Shown here: positions 44,564 through 53,246 of the stretch, piece by piece | Layout: each line of letters starts with the position of its first letter | How positions within the stretch are numbered: position 1 is the stretch's first letter | Assembly (NCBI RefSeq): GCF_007005445.1 | Contig: NZ_CP041387.1 | Location: 496,001-560,000 of the forward strand | DNA: 64,000 bases | Direction of reading: 5' to 3' | DNA from: Rhodopseudomonas palustris | GTDB lineage: Bacteria > Pseudomonadota > Alphaproteobacteria > Rhizobiales > Xanthobacteraceae | Made by a program: the position numbers and the translations under genes | Notes under the pieces: generated by a model | Seen by the model: only the letters and a program-made list of their open reading frames with translations | What the model was told of the DNA's origin: nothing | Databases searched by the model: none

Positions 44564-45826
44564 ATGTCAGACGACAACAAGACGAGCCTGAATTCGCCGC
44601 TCCGGCGTAAGCTGCTGATGGGAATGGCGGCGATCCCCGCCATCGCGATGTTGCCGCGCACCTCGTTCGCCCAGGCGCCCGCAACTTCTGCGGTCAATAC
44701 GACCGGTCTCGCGGTGACGGATACTGAGGTAACGGTCGGCATCCTGCATTCGGTGACCGGCACCATGGCGATCTCCGAGACCGGCTCGGTGCAGGCCGAG
44801 AAGCTGGCGATCGAGCAGATCAATGCCAGCGGCGGCGTGCTCGGCCGCAAGATCAAGTACATTCAGGAAGACGGCGCTTCCGATTGGCCGACCTTCGCCG
44901 AAAAGGCCAAGAAGCTGCTGGTCAACGACAAGTGCGCCGCGGTGATGGGGTGCTGGACCTCGGCGTCGCGCAAGGCGGTGCTGCCGGTGTTCGAACAGTA
45001 TAACGGCATGCTGTACTACCCGACCTTCTACGAAGGCCTCGAGCAGTCCAAGAATGTGATCTACACCGGCCAGGAAGCCACTCAGCAGATCATCGCCGGC
45101 CTCGACTGGGTCAACAAGACCAAGAACGCCAAGAGCTTCTATCTGCTCGGTTCCGACTACATCTGGCCTCGCACCTCGAACAAGATCGCCCGCAAGCACA
45201 TCGAGAACCATCTGCAGGGCTGCAAGGTCGTCGGCGAAGAATACTTCCCGCTCGGCCACACCCAGTTCAACTCGGTGATCAACAAGATCAAGCTGACCAA
45301 GCCGGACGTGATCTACGCCATCATCGTCGGCGGCTCCAACGTCGCCTTCTACAAACAGCTCAAGGCGGCCGGCATCGATCTGTCGAAGCAGACGCTGCTG
45401 ACCATCTCGGTGACCGAAGACGAGATCGACGGCATCGGCGGCGAGAACATCGCCGGCGCCTATGCTTGCATGAAGTACTTCCAGTCGCTCGACAATCCCA
45501 ACAACAAGGAATTCGTCGCCGCGTTCAAGAAGATGTGGGGCGACAAGACGGTGATCGGAGACGTCACCCAGGCTGCCTATCTCGGCCCGTGGCTGTGGAA
45601 ATTGACGGTCGAGAAGGCCGGCTCGTTCGATGTCGACAAGGTCGCGGCGGCCTCTCCGGGTGTCGAATTCAAGGGGGCGCCGGAAGGCTATGTCCGGATC
45701 CACGAGAACCACCACCTGTGGTCCAAGACCCGCGTCGGCCGCGCCAAGGCGGATGGTCAGTACGAGCTGATCTACGAGACCGCCGATCTGGTCGAGCCCG
45801 ATCCGTTCCCGAAGGGCTACCAGTAA
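44564..45826 (+). CDS. urtA: Urea/short-chain amide ABC transporter, substrate-binding protein
   Basis: A 420-residue type I periplasmic binding protein. The N-terminus has RRKLLMGMAAIPAIAMLPRT ahead of SFAQA, a Tat-like leader. Features of the UrtA/FmdD group are VGILHSVTGTMAISETGSVQ, MGCWTSASRKAVLPVFEQYN and GMLYYPTFYEGLEQSKNVIY. First gene of the operon, divergent from the permease-kinase (255 bases between starts). Whether it prefers urea, formamide or another amide is not shown; the formamidase downstream favours amides. Confidence 0.92.
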   Translation: MSDDNKTSLNSPLRRKLLMGMAAIPAIAMLPRTSFAQAPATSAVNTTGLAVTDTEVTVGILHSVTGTMAISETGSVQAEKLAIEQINASGGVLGRKIKYIQEDGASDWPTFAEKAKKLLVNDKCAAVMGCWTSASRKAVLPVFEQYNGMLYYPTFYEGLEQSKNVIYTGQEATQQIIAGLDWVNKTKNAKSFYLLGSDYIWPRTSNKIARKHIENHLQGCKVVGEEYFPLGHTQFNSVINKIKLTKPDVIYAIIVGGSNVAFYKQLKAAGIDLSKQTLLTISVTEDEIDGIGGENIAGAYACMKYFQSLDNPNNKEFVAAFKKMWGDKTVIGDVTQAAYLGPWLWKLTVEKAGSFDVDKVAAASPGVEFKGAPEGYVRIHENHHLWSKTRVGRAKADGQYELIYETADLVEPDPFPKGYQ

Positions 45827-45931
45827 GCGTCGGCGAAACGCTTCCACAAACTCCGCGTCATGGGCGGGCAACAGCGCGAAGCGCGTCTTCGCATAGCTGC
45901 CCGCGCATCCATCTCCTTCGCAAGAAGATGG

Positions 45932-45954
45932 ATCGCCGGGTCGCGCCCGGCGAT
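45932..45954. repeat. Perfect hairpin in the urtA-urtB gap
   Basis: ATCGCCGGG and CCCGGCGAT, 9-base perfect arms around a 5-base loop, with a second imperfect TCCATCT...AGATGGA hairpin just before. No T-run follows, so it is more likely to be an RNA-stability element than a terminator. It sits in the 198-base gap after the binding-protein gene. Confidence 0.7.
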
Positions 45955-46024
45955 GACGCCCGGAGTGTGGGAGCGCGCCGCCGCCACCACCGAATCCAGA
46001 TCCATTCCATCCAGGGGCAGCGTC

Positions 46025-46951
46025 ATGTTCGGCGACTATTCGATTGGCGATCTCGGCGCGATCTTCGCGATGCAGGGCTTCGCGGGGCTCATTCTGTTTT
46101 CGGTCTACGTGCTGATGGCGCTGGGGCTGGCGATCATTTTCGGCCAGATGGGCGTCATCAACATGGCCCACGGCGAGTTCATGATCCTGGGTGCCTACGT
46201 CACCTGGATGACGTCGAACCTGTTCCAGTCCTATCTGCCGTCGCTGTTCGCCGGCTACTTCTTCATCGCGATGATTCTCGCCTTTATCGCATCCGGGGCG
46301 CTCGGCATGCTGGTGGAGTGGGGTCTGATCCGCCACCTCTACAAGCGCCCGCTCGACACTCTGCTGGCGACCTGGGGGCTGTCGCTGATCCTGCAGCAGG
46401 CGTACCGCTCGATCTTCGGCGCGCGCGAGGTCGGCGTCGAGCTGCCGCAATGGATGCTCGGCTCCAAGCAGGTCACCGACACTATCGAGATTCCGATCAA
46501 CGGCATGTTCGTGATGGCGCTCACCGTGCTGATCACCGCTGTGGTGTTCTATCTGCTGTTCTGGTCGCGCTGGGGCCGGCAGGTGCGTGCCGTGATGCAG
46601 AACCGGGTGATGGCCGGCGCCGTCGGCATCAACACCGAGAAGGTCGACCGCTACACCTTCGGCCTCGGCTGCGGCATCGCCGGCATCGCGGGCTCGGCCT
46701 TCACCATGATCGGCTCGACCGGGCCGACCTCCGGCCAGCTCTACATCGTCGACACCTTCCTGGTCGTGGTGTTCGGCGGCGCCGCCAGCCTGTTCGGCAC
46801 CATCGCGTCCGCCTTCAGCATCTCGCAGGCCCAGTCGACCATGGAGTTCTTCATGTCCGGTTCGATGGCCAAGGTGCTGACGCTGCTCGCCATCGTGGCG
46901 ATCCTGATGGTGCGTCCGCAAGGCCTGTTCGCCCTCAAGGTCCGCAAGTAA
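46025..46951 (+). CDS. urtB: Urea/amide ABC transporter permease, UrtB type
   Basis: A 308-residue LivH-family permease with hydrophobic helices throughout. Signs are LMALGLAIIFGQMGVINMAH near 43, GVELPQWMLGSKQV (a segment found in UrtB), and the loop RAVMQNRVMAGAVGINTEKV. Start at 46025; the longer frame begins in non-coding repeat DNA. Works with UrtC in the inner membrane. Confidence 0.92.
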   Translation: MFGDYSIGDLGAIFAMQGFAGLILFSVYVLMALGLAIIFGQMGVINMAHGEFMILGAYVTWMTSNLFQSYLPSLFAGYFFIAMILAFIASGALGMLVEWGLIRHLYKRPLDTLLATWGLSLILQQAYRSIFGAREVGVELPQWMLGSKQVTDTIEIPINGMFVMALTVLITAVVFYLLFWSRWGRQVRAVMQNRVMAGAVGINTEKVDRYTFGLGCGIAGIAGSAFTMIGSTGPTSGQLYIVDTFLVVVFGGAASLFGTIASAFSISQAQSTMEFFMSGSMAKVLTLLAIVAILMVRPQGLFALKVRK

Positions 46952-46966
46952 ACAGGAGCCTCCATC

Positions 46967-48118
46967 ATGGACAGCCCGCGCTTCCTCAGTCGTACCGACC
47001 TGCTCGGTCTCGCCGTCCTCGCCGTGCTCCTGGTGGTGATCCTGCCGCTGACGCTGGACGTGTTCCGCCTGAACCTGGTCGCCAAATATCTGACCTACGC
47101 CTTCGTGGCGATCGGCCTGGTGCTGTGCTGGGGCTTCGGCGGCATTCTCAGCCTCGGCCAAGGTGTGTTCTTCGGTCTCGGCGGCTACTGCATGGCGATG
47201 TATCTCAAGCTGGAAGCCTCCAGTGTCGAGAACACCAAGATCCAGTCCACCCCCGGCATCCCGGACTTCATGGACTGGAACCAAATAACGCAGCTTCCGT
47301 GGTTTTGGCAGCCGTTCCACAGTCTGACGCTGACGATCGTGGCGATCCTGGTGGTGCCGACGGTGTTCGCCTATCTGATCGGCGCCGCGATGTTCAAACG
47401 GCGGGTCGGCGGCGTGTACTTCGCCATCATCACCCAGGCGATCGCCGCAATCATGACGATCCTGATCATCGGCCAGCAGGGTTACACCGGCGGCATCAAC
47501 GGCATCACCGATCTGCGCACTCTGAAGGGCTGGGACATCCGTCCCGACCACGCCAAGGTGGTGCTCTACTTCGTCGAGGTCGCGTTCCTGTTCGGCTGCA
47601 TCCTGCTGGCGCTGTTCGTGCGTCACGCCAAGCTCGGCCGCATTCTGGTGGCGATGCGCGAGAAAGAGGACCGGGTGCGGTTCTCCGGCTACAGCGTCGC
47701 CAATTTCAAGATCTTCGCGTTCTGCCTCGCGGCAATGTTTGCGGCGATCGGCGGCGCGATGTTCACCCTCAATGTCGGCTTCATGTCGCCGTCCTTCGTC
47801 GGCATCGTACCGTCGATCGAGATGGTGATCTACACCGCGGTCGGCGGCCGGCTGTCGATCTTCGGCGCGGTCTACGGCACGCTTCTGGTCAATTTCGCCA
47901 AGACCTCGCTGTCGGAATCCTTCCCGCAGCTCTGGCTGTTCGGCCTGGGTGCCTTGTTCATCGCGGTGGTGCTGATCTTCCCGAACGGCCTCGCCGGCAT
48001 CTGGCGCGACAATGTCCAGCCGCTGTTCGGCAAGCTGATCAGCAAGCGTAAGCCCGGTTCGGATCACGGCAACGGCAAACCGTTCGGCTCGGTGGCCGAC
48101 GGCGCCCCGGCGGAATGA
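46967..48118 (+). CDS. urtC: Urea/amide ABC transporter permease, UrtC type
   Basis: A 383-residue LivM-family permease: GLVLCWGFGGILSLGQGVFF near 50, GGVYFAIITQAIAAIMTILI near 147, and ILVAMREKEDRVRFSGYSVA, the EAA-like contact loop. 15 bases after urtB. Confidence 0.92.
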   Translation: MDSPRFLSRTDLLGLAVLAVLLVVILPLTLDVFRLNLVAKYLTYAFVAIGLVLCWGFGGILSLGQGVFFGLGGYCMAMYLKLEASSVENTKIQSTPGIPDFMDWNQITQLPWFWQPFHSLTLTIVAILVVPTVFAYLIGAAMFKRRVGGVYFAIITQAIAAIMTILIIGQQGYTGGINGITDLRTLKGWDIRPDHAKVVLYFVEVAFLFGCILLALFVRHAKLGRILVAMREKEDRVRFSGYSVANFKIFAFCLAAMFAAIGGAMFTLNVGFMSPSFVGIVPSIEMVIYTAVGGRLSIFGAVYGTLLVNFAKTSLSESFPQLWLFGLGALFIAVVLIFPNGLAGIWRDNVQPLFGKLISKRKPGSDHGNGKPFGSVADGAPAE

Positions 48119-48128
48119 GGAGGACATC

Positions 48129-48884
48129 ATGCTGATCGGTCATCAACCGCCCGAATTCCTGCTCGCTGTGGAAGGGCTCACGGTTTCGTTCGACGGCTTC
48201 AAGGCGGTCAACGATCTGTCGTTCTACGTCGAGGAGAACGAAATCCGCGTGATCATCGGCCCCAATGGAGCCGGCAAGACCACAGTGCTGGATCTGATCT
48301 GCGGCAAGACCAAAGCGACCTCCGGTGCGATCCATTTCCGCGGCAAGGATCTCACCAAGATGAAGGAGAACCAGATCGTCCAGGTCGGGGTGGGGCGCAA
48401 GTTCCAGACGCCGTCGATCTACGAAGACCTCACGGTGTTCGAAAATCTGGAGATCTCCTATCCGCAGGGCCGCTCGGTGTTCGGTGCGCTGGCGTTCAAG
48501 CGTACCGCCGCCGTACGCGAGCGCGTCGAGGAGGTCGCCGAGGCGATCTTCCTCAAGGACAAGCTCGGCATGAGCGCCGATCTGCTCAGCCACGGCCAGA
48601 AGCAGTGGCTCGAGATCGGCATGCTGCTGATCCAGGACCCCGATCTATTGATGCTCGATGAGCCGGTCGCCGGCATGAGCGTCTCCGAGCGCGTCAAGAC
48701 CGCGGAGCTCCTGCACACCATCATCAAGGACCGCTCGGTGCTGGTGATCGAGCACGACATGAAGTTCGTCGAAGACATCGCCCACAAGGTCACCGTGCTG
48801 CACCAGGGCCAGATCCTGTCCGAGGGCACCATGGACACGGTGAAGAACGACCCGAAGGTGATCGAAGTCTATCTGGGCCACTAA
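48129..48884 (+). CDS. urtD: Urea/amide ABC transporter ATPase, UrtD type
   Basis: A 251-residue ATPase of the LivG group. Walker A GPNGAGKT near 46, VGRKFQTPSIYEDLTVFENL, the ABC signature region LSHGQKQWLEIGMLL (His-Gly instead of Gly-Gly, as usual for UrtD), Walker B LLMLDEPVAGMS. Confidence 0.93.
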   Translation: MLIGHQPPEFLLAVEGLTVSFDGFKAVNDLSFYVEENEIRVIIGPNGAGKTTVLDLICGKTKATSGAIHFRGKDLTKMKENQIVQVGVGRKFQTPSIYEDLTVFENLEISYPQGRSVFGALAFKRTAAVRERVEEVAEAIFLKDKLGMSADLLSHGQKQWLEIGMLLIQDPDLLMLDEPVAGMSVSERVKTAELLHTIIKDRSVLVIEHDMKFVEDIAHKVTVLHQGQILSEGTMDTVKNDPKVIEVYLGH

Positions 48885-48895
48885 AGGAGGCGGAC

Positions 48896-49585
48896 ATGCT
48901 TGCTATCAACGATCTGCACGTCGCCTATGGCCAGAGCGAGGTGCTGCACGGGCTCAATATCGACGTCGCGCCGAACGAGATCGTCGCGATCATGGGCCGC
49001 AACGGCATGGGTAAGACCACCCTGATGAAATCGCTGATGGGCATCGTCCCGCAGCGCAAGGGCTCGATCGCCATGAACGGCATCGAGCTCGGCGGCCTCA
49101 AGAGCTACGAGCGCGTCGCCAAGGGGCTCGCCTACGTGCCGCAGGGCCGGATGATCTTCTCCACCATGACGGTGAAGGAGAACATCGAGACCGGGCTTGC
49201 GGCCTCCGGCGACAGCGAGGTGCCGGCCGACATCTACGAGCTGTTTCCGGTGCTGCTCGAAATGAAGGGCCGGCGCGGCGGCAATCTGTCCGGCGGCCAG
49301 CAGCAGCAGCTCGCGATCGCCCGCGCGCTCGCCACCAGGCCGAAGGTGCTGCTGCTCGACGAGCCGACCGAGGGCATCCAGCCGTCGATCATTCGCGAGA
49401 TGGCGCGCACCTTGAAGCGCATCCGCGACAGCCGCGGTCTTTCGATCATCGTCTCCGAGCAGGTGCTGAGCTTCGCGCTCGACGTCGCCGATCGGGTGCT
49501 CGTGATCGAGAACGGCGAAATCGTTCGCGATGAGCCGCGTGCCGGCGTCGATGAGGCGCAGGTCGCGAAATATCTGTCCGTCTAG
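48896..49585 (+). CDS. urtE: Urea/amide ABC transporter ATPase, UrtE type
   Basis: A 229-residue ATPase of the LivF group: Walker A GRNGMGKT near 36, signature LSGGQQQQLAIARAL, Walker B VLLLDEPTEGIQPS. AAAGGAGG stands just before the ATG, 11 bases after urtD. Confidence 0.93.
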   Translation: MLAINDLHVAYGQSEVLHGLNIDVAPNEIVAIMGRNGMGKTTLMKSLMGIVPQRKGSIAMNGIELGGLKSYERVAKGLAYVPQGRMIFSTMTVKENIETGLAASGDSEVPADIYELFPVLLEMKGRRGGNLSGGQQQQLAIARALATRPKVLLLDEPTEGIQPSIIREMARTLKRIRDSRGLSIIVSEQVLSFALDVADRVLVIENGEIVRDEPRAGVDEAQVAKYLSV

Positions 49586-49621
49586 TTTTCCACCGTCCAC
49601 TGGTAACAAGGGGAGCTTCCG

Positions 49622-50851
49622 ATGCCAGAGACACTGATCAAGGTCGATCTCACACAGTCGGCCTACGACAACGAGATGGTCCACAACCGCTGGCACCCGG
49701 ACATTCCGATGGCCGCGTGGGTCAATCCCGGCGACGACTTCATCGTCGAGACCTACGATTGGACCGGCGGGTTCATCAAGAACAACGATTCGGCCGACGA
49801 CGTTCGCGACATCGACCTGTCGATCGTGCACTTCCTGTCGGGCCCGATCGGCGTCAAGGGCGCCGAGCCCGGCGATCTTCTGGTCGTCGATCTGCTCGAC
49901 ATCGGCCCGAAGGCCGAGAGCATGTGGGGATTCAACGGCTTCTTCTCCAAGCAGAACGGCGGCGGCTTCCTCACCGACCACTTCCCGCTGGCACAGAAGT
50001 CGATCTGGGACTTCAAGGGGATGTACACCTCGTCGCGTCACATCCCGGGCGTCAATTTCGCCGGGCTGATTCATCCCGGTCTGATCGGCTGTCTGCCCGA
50101 TCCGAAGCTGCTGGCGGCGTGGAATGAACGTGAAACCGCGTTGATCGCCACCAATCCGACCCGGGTGCCCGGCCTCGCCAATCCGCCGTTCGGGCCGACC
50201 GCCCATATGGGCAAGCTGAAGGGCGACGACAAGGCCAAGGCCGCGGCCGAAGGTGCCCGCACGGTGCCGCCGCGCGAACATGGCGGCAACTGCGACATCA
50301 AGGATCTGTCGCGCGGTTCGAAGATCTACTTCCCGGTCTATGTGCCGGGCGGCGGCCTGTCGATGGGCGATCTGCACTTCAGCCAGGGCGACGGCGAGAT
50401 CACCTTCTGCGGCGCGATCGAGATGGCCGGCTGGTTGCACATCAAGGTCGACGTCATCAAGGACGGCGTCTCGAAATACGGCATCAAGAACCCGATCTTC
50501 AAGCCGTCGCCGGTGACGCCGAACTACAAGGATTATCTGATCTTCGAGGGCATTTCGGTCGACGAGCAGGGCCAGCAGCACTACCTCGACGTCACTGTGG
50601 CGTATCGCCAGGCGTGCTTGAACGCCATCGAGTATCTGAAGAAGTTCGGCTACTCCGGCGCTCAGGCCTATTCGATCCTCGGCACCGCGCCGGTGCAGGG
50701 CCATATCTCCGGCGTCGTCGACGTTCCCAACGCCTGCGCCACGCTGTGGCTGCCGACCGAGATCTTCGACTTCGACATGATGCCGACCTCGGCCGGCCCG
50801 GTGAAGGCGATCAAGGGCGACATCCAGATGCCGATTTCGCCGGATAAGTAA
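49622..50851 (+). CDS. fmdA: Formamidase
   Basis: A 409-residue acetamidase/formamidase family enzyme, which hydrolyses formamide (and some short amides) to ammonia and the acid. Clear family segments are MVHNRWHPDIPMAAWVNPGD near the start, GVNFAGLIHPGLIGCLPD with the conserved Cys, VPPREHGGNCDIKDLSRGSK, and GDLHFSQGDGEITFCGAIEM. Full length. It follows urtE by 36 bases in the same operon, which argues that the transporter supplies its substrate. Confidence 0.95.
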   Translation: MPETLIKVDLTQSAYDNEMVHNRWHPDIPMAAWVNPGDDFIVETYDWTGGFIKNNDSADDVRDIDLSIVHFLSGPIGVKGAEPGDLLVVDLLDIGPKAESMWGFNGFFSKQNGGGFLTDHFPLAQKSIWDFKGMYTSSRHIPGVNFAGLIHPGLIGCLPDPKLLAAWNERETALIATNPTRVPGLANPPFGPTAHMGKLKGDDKAKAAAEGARTVPPREHGGNCDIKDLSRGSKIYFPVYVPGGGLSMGDLHFSQGDGEITFCGAIEMAGWLHIKVDVIKDGVSKYGIKNPIFKPSPVTPNYKDYLIFEGISVDEQGQQHYLDVTVAYRQACLNAIEYLKKFGYSGAQAYSILGTAPVQGHISGVVDVPNACATLWLPTEIFDFDMMPTSAGPVKAIKGDIQMPISPDK

Positions 50852-50861
50852 CCAAACGTCG

Positions 50862-50945
50862 TCATGGCCGGGCTTGTCCCGGCCATCCACGCCTTAACTG
50901 CTGAGCCGCATCAAGGCGTAGATGCCCGGGACAAGCCCGGGCATG
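50862..50945. repeat. Intergenic inverted repeat
   Basis: Arms CATGGCCGGGCTTGTCCCGG and CCGGGACAAGCCCGGGCATG pair almost fully around a 40-base interior. It lies between fmdA and fmdB. Confidence 0.8.
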
Positions 50946-51089
50946 ACGAATTCACTGCGGTGACCGTTGGCTTAACTGCTGCGTGGTCGCCAAGACTTCC
51001 CTGCGCGACGGGGGGCGGGACGGGGCGTGTTTTCCGCCCCGCTCCCATCGCACAGGTCCGAACCAATCGTCAGCGCAAGGGAAACGACG

Positions 51090-51434
51090 ATGCCTGTCTA
51101 CGAGTATCTATGCGACGCCTGCGGGCCGTTCACCGATCTGCGGCCGATGGCGGAATGCGACGATCCGCAGCTCTGCCCGACCTGCGAGACTTCGTCACCG
51201 CGGGTGATCCTCACCGCGCCAAACTTCTCCTGCATGCCGTCCTCGCAGCGCGCCGCGCACGCCACCAACGAGAAGAGCCGCAACGCGCCGATGACGGTCG
51301 GGGAATACAAGGCCAAGCACGCCCCCGGCTGCAGTTGCTGTTCGGGCATCAAGAAGCCGGCCCGGCTGCAGACCCGCACCAAGAGCGGCGCCAAGGGCTT
51401 CCCGACCGCGCGGCCCTGGATGATCAGCCACTGA
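51090..51434 (+). CDS. fmdB: FmdB family zinc-ribbon protein
   Basis: A 114-residue protein. The N-terminal zinc ribbon has MPVYEYLCDACG and CPTCETSSP; a second Cys set appears near the end (GCSCCSGIKKP). FmdB-type proteins accompany formamidase genes and were proposed as regulators in Methylophilus. The longer frame from 51027 is rejected because the family starts at MPVYEY. Confidence 0.9.
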   Translation: MPVYEYLCDACGPFTDLRPMAECDDPQLCPTCETSSPRVILTAPNFSCMPSSQRAAHATNEKSRNAPMTVGEYKAKHAPGCSCCSGIKKPARLQTRTKSGAKGFPTARPWMISH

Positions 51435-51460
51435 TTGCTTTCTCATCATTGCGAACGAAG

Positions 51461-51506
51461 CGAAGCAATCCAGGAAGCGGGTGCACCGGGCTTCTGAATT
51501 GCTTCG
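51461..51506. repeat. Imperfect inverted repeat after fmdB
   Basis: Arms CGAAGCAATCCAGGAAG and CTTCTGAATTGCTTCG pair with one or two mismatches. It resembles the CGAAGCAATCC repeat class of this group and may end the fmd transcript; the 150-base gap holds no gene. Confidence 0.6.
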
Positions 51507-51585
51507 TCGCGGAGCCTGTACTCGGACGACGTGAAGCGTCGATCCGGGTGCTCCTCGCTATGATGAAGGGACTGGAGCGACCGAC

Positions 51586-52383
51586 CTATCCGGCGATCAC
51601 CGCCGCGACGCCAAGCAGAAAGCCGATTTCGAACAATTGCTCGCTGGCGCCGAGCACGTCGCCGGTGTAGCCGCCGATCAGGCGCTTGGCCCAGCCGGCC
51701 ATCGCTGCGGTGAGTGCGGCACCGGCGGCGAGGCCGATCACCAACGCGATCGGCGAAACCAGTAACAGCGGCAGCGCGCCGAGTGCGACAGCGATTGCGC
51801 CGAGCACCAGTTCGTCCTTGCGCAGCGTGGTATCGGCGTAGCTCGCCTTCATCGCCGCGGTATTGCCGGCGTAGCTCATCTGGTGCGCCACCAGGCACGC
51901 CGCGCCGCGCGACGCCGCATGGCAGGCGACCAGCGCGGCCAGGGCCGCCCACAGCGGCAGCAGCGTCAGCGCCGCAACCCGGAGCGCCACGCCGATGCCG
52001 AGCGCGAGCGCCCCGTAGGTGCCGATGCGGCTATCCTTCATGATCTCGAGTCGGCGCTCGACCGTCCAGCCGCCGCCGAACGCATCGAAGGTGTCGGCGA
52101 GACCGTCTTCGTGGAAGGCGCCGGTCAGCGCGATCGAGGCGGTCACCGCGAAGAGCGCGCCGAGCGTCGGTCCGAACAGCGAGGTGCCGACGATCATCGC
52201 CGCCGCTGACACCACGCCGATGCCGACTCCGACCACGGGAAAGAACGTCATCGCCCGCATCAGCCAGTCGGGCTCCGGGGCGCGGTCGGCGCTCGGCACC
52301 GGCAGGATGGTGAGGAAGCGCACGGCGTCGAGCAATTGCGCCAGCGTCGGCGTCGGCCGCGAGAGTTGAGGGGAGTCGGTCAT
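51586..52383 (-). CDS. cobS: Adenosylcobinamide-GDP ribazoletransferase
   Basis: A 265-residue membrane enzyme (CobS/CobV) joining adenosylcobinamide-GDP and ribazole in the last step of cobalamin assembly. Motifs: RFLTILPVP near 23, FFPVVGVGIG, GAFHEDGLADTFDAFGGGWT near 89 with the acidic cluster, and KDSRIGTYGALALG near 116. Several membrane helices. No other cob gene is adjacent in the window and I saw no cobalamin riboswitch upstream. Confidence 0.93.
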   Translation of the reverse strand: MTDSPQLSRPTPTLAQLLDAVRFLTILPVPSADRAPEPDWLMRAMTFFPVVGVGIGVVSAAAMIVGTSLFGPTLGALFAVTASIALTGAFHEDGLADTFDAFGGGWTVERRLEIMKDSRIGTYGALALGIGVALRVAALTLLPLWAALAALVACHAASRGAACLVAHQMSYAGNTAAMKASYADTTLRKDELVLGAIAVALGALPLLLVSPIALVIGLAAGAALTAAMAGWAKRLIGGYTGDVLGASEQLFEIGFLLGVAAVIAG

Positions 52384-52547
52384 GGATCTGCCTTTGCGGA
52401 AGCCGCCGTACTGCGCGCACCCGCGATTGCGGTCAAGCGCCCGCGTGCACCGTAGGTCGGTCCAACTGCGGTGCCGTGATACCTGGTTACGGTTGCCGCG
52501 ACCTTCCGCCGACTGTGACCACCCGCCGCATCCAAACGGCTAACCCC

Positions 52548-52561
52548 TTGATAGAGGTCAA
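52548..52561. promoter_or_regulatory. FixK/FNR box
   Basis: TTGATAGAGGTCAA is an exact match to TTGAY-N4-RTCAA. A class II start would fall near 52596, followed by the small exported protein at 52629; the P-type ATPase and UspA genes lie further on. Suggests induction at low oxygen. Confidence 0.6.
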
Positions 52562-52628
52562 TGTGACCGTCGACCTCCGACCGCTACCCTTTGTCAGTCC
52601 TGATCGAGATGGGGTACGCTGCGCGACG

Positions 52629-52988
52629 ATGCGATTTGAACGAAAGAGGGACGGCTTGGCGATCTCCGCCGCAGTGCGCTTGTGGTTTCAGGCAGCGGCG
52701 ATCTGTGTGTGCGCATTCGCTGTGCTCGTTCTCGGCAACGTTTCGGTCGCCGCGGCTCAAGATGGGCCGCGTCCCGAGTTTACCCTCGTCAAGACGCCGC
52801 CTCCGGTTCCGCCGCTGAATCTCAATGACGATCCAGAAATCATGACGACCGACAGCGCCAATGCGCTGACTCCGGTGTCGTTCAGGAACCTCGGCTGCGA
52901 TCAGTCGACCCGCGTGCACCTGCCGCTGGCCGAACCGATGCTCGATCGCAGCGAGCCTCCGCAACTGCGTCCGCCAATAGCCGCGTAG
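52629..52988 (+). CDS. Small exported protein, function unknown
   Basis: 119 residues from the ATG at 52629. Residues 1-45 look like a signal peptide (basic RFERKR, then VRLWFQAAAICVCAFAVLVL and AAAQ). The mature part is short, Pro/Asp-rich, with PPPVPPLNLNDDPE and one Cys (LGCDQS). The frame extends upstream, but a start there would precede the FixK box. Family not recognised. Confidence 0.6.
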   Translation: MRFERKRDGLAISAAVRLWFQAAAICVCAFAVLVLGNVSVAAAQDGPRPEFTLVKTPPPVPPLNLNDDPEIMTTDSANALTPVSFRNLGCDQSTRVHLPLAEPMLDRSEPPQLRPPIAA

Positions 52989-53246
52989 TCCTCACGCCGC
53001 GACTCCGTCTGCTGCCGCCATCCCGATCGAGCGAGCCGTCGTCCGACGGCGCGAGGCGCTGAGCCCGTTCTCGCCTGATCGCCGCAGCGAAGCCGTCCGG
53101 CATTTCGATTTCCTCCCATCGCGTTGCGCGGCCGATCGCCCTGTTCGGGATCGGACGGAGCAGAGGCCATGGATGCTTCTCCTGAGGGATGCGTTCAGCT
53201 TCGAGCCGCAGCGTTCTTGCCGAGCCCAAGACGTCGAGACCCCACC

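Noticed and set aside
45466..48051. An 861-residue plus-strand open frame overlapping urtA-urtC
   Set aside because: Alternate-frame shadow with no domain; it crosses an intergenic repeat and clear gene boundaries.
44567..48130. A 1187-residue open frame on the minus strand opposite urtA-urtC
   Set aside because: It is the antisense shadow of well-supported transporter genes; its His/Asp/Arg-rich composition is typical of GC-rich antisense frames.
52384..52628. Possible cobalamin riboswitch near cobS
   Set aside because: I did not find the conserved riboswitch core elements on the minus-strand leader; only a FixK box serving the other strand is clear.
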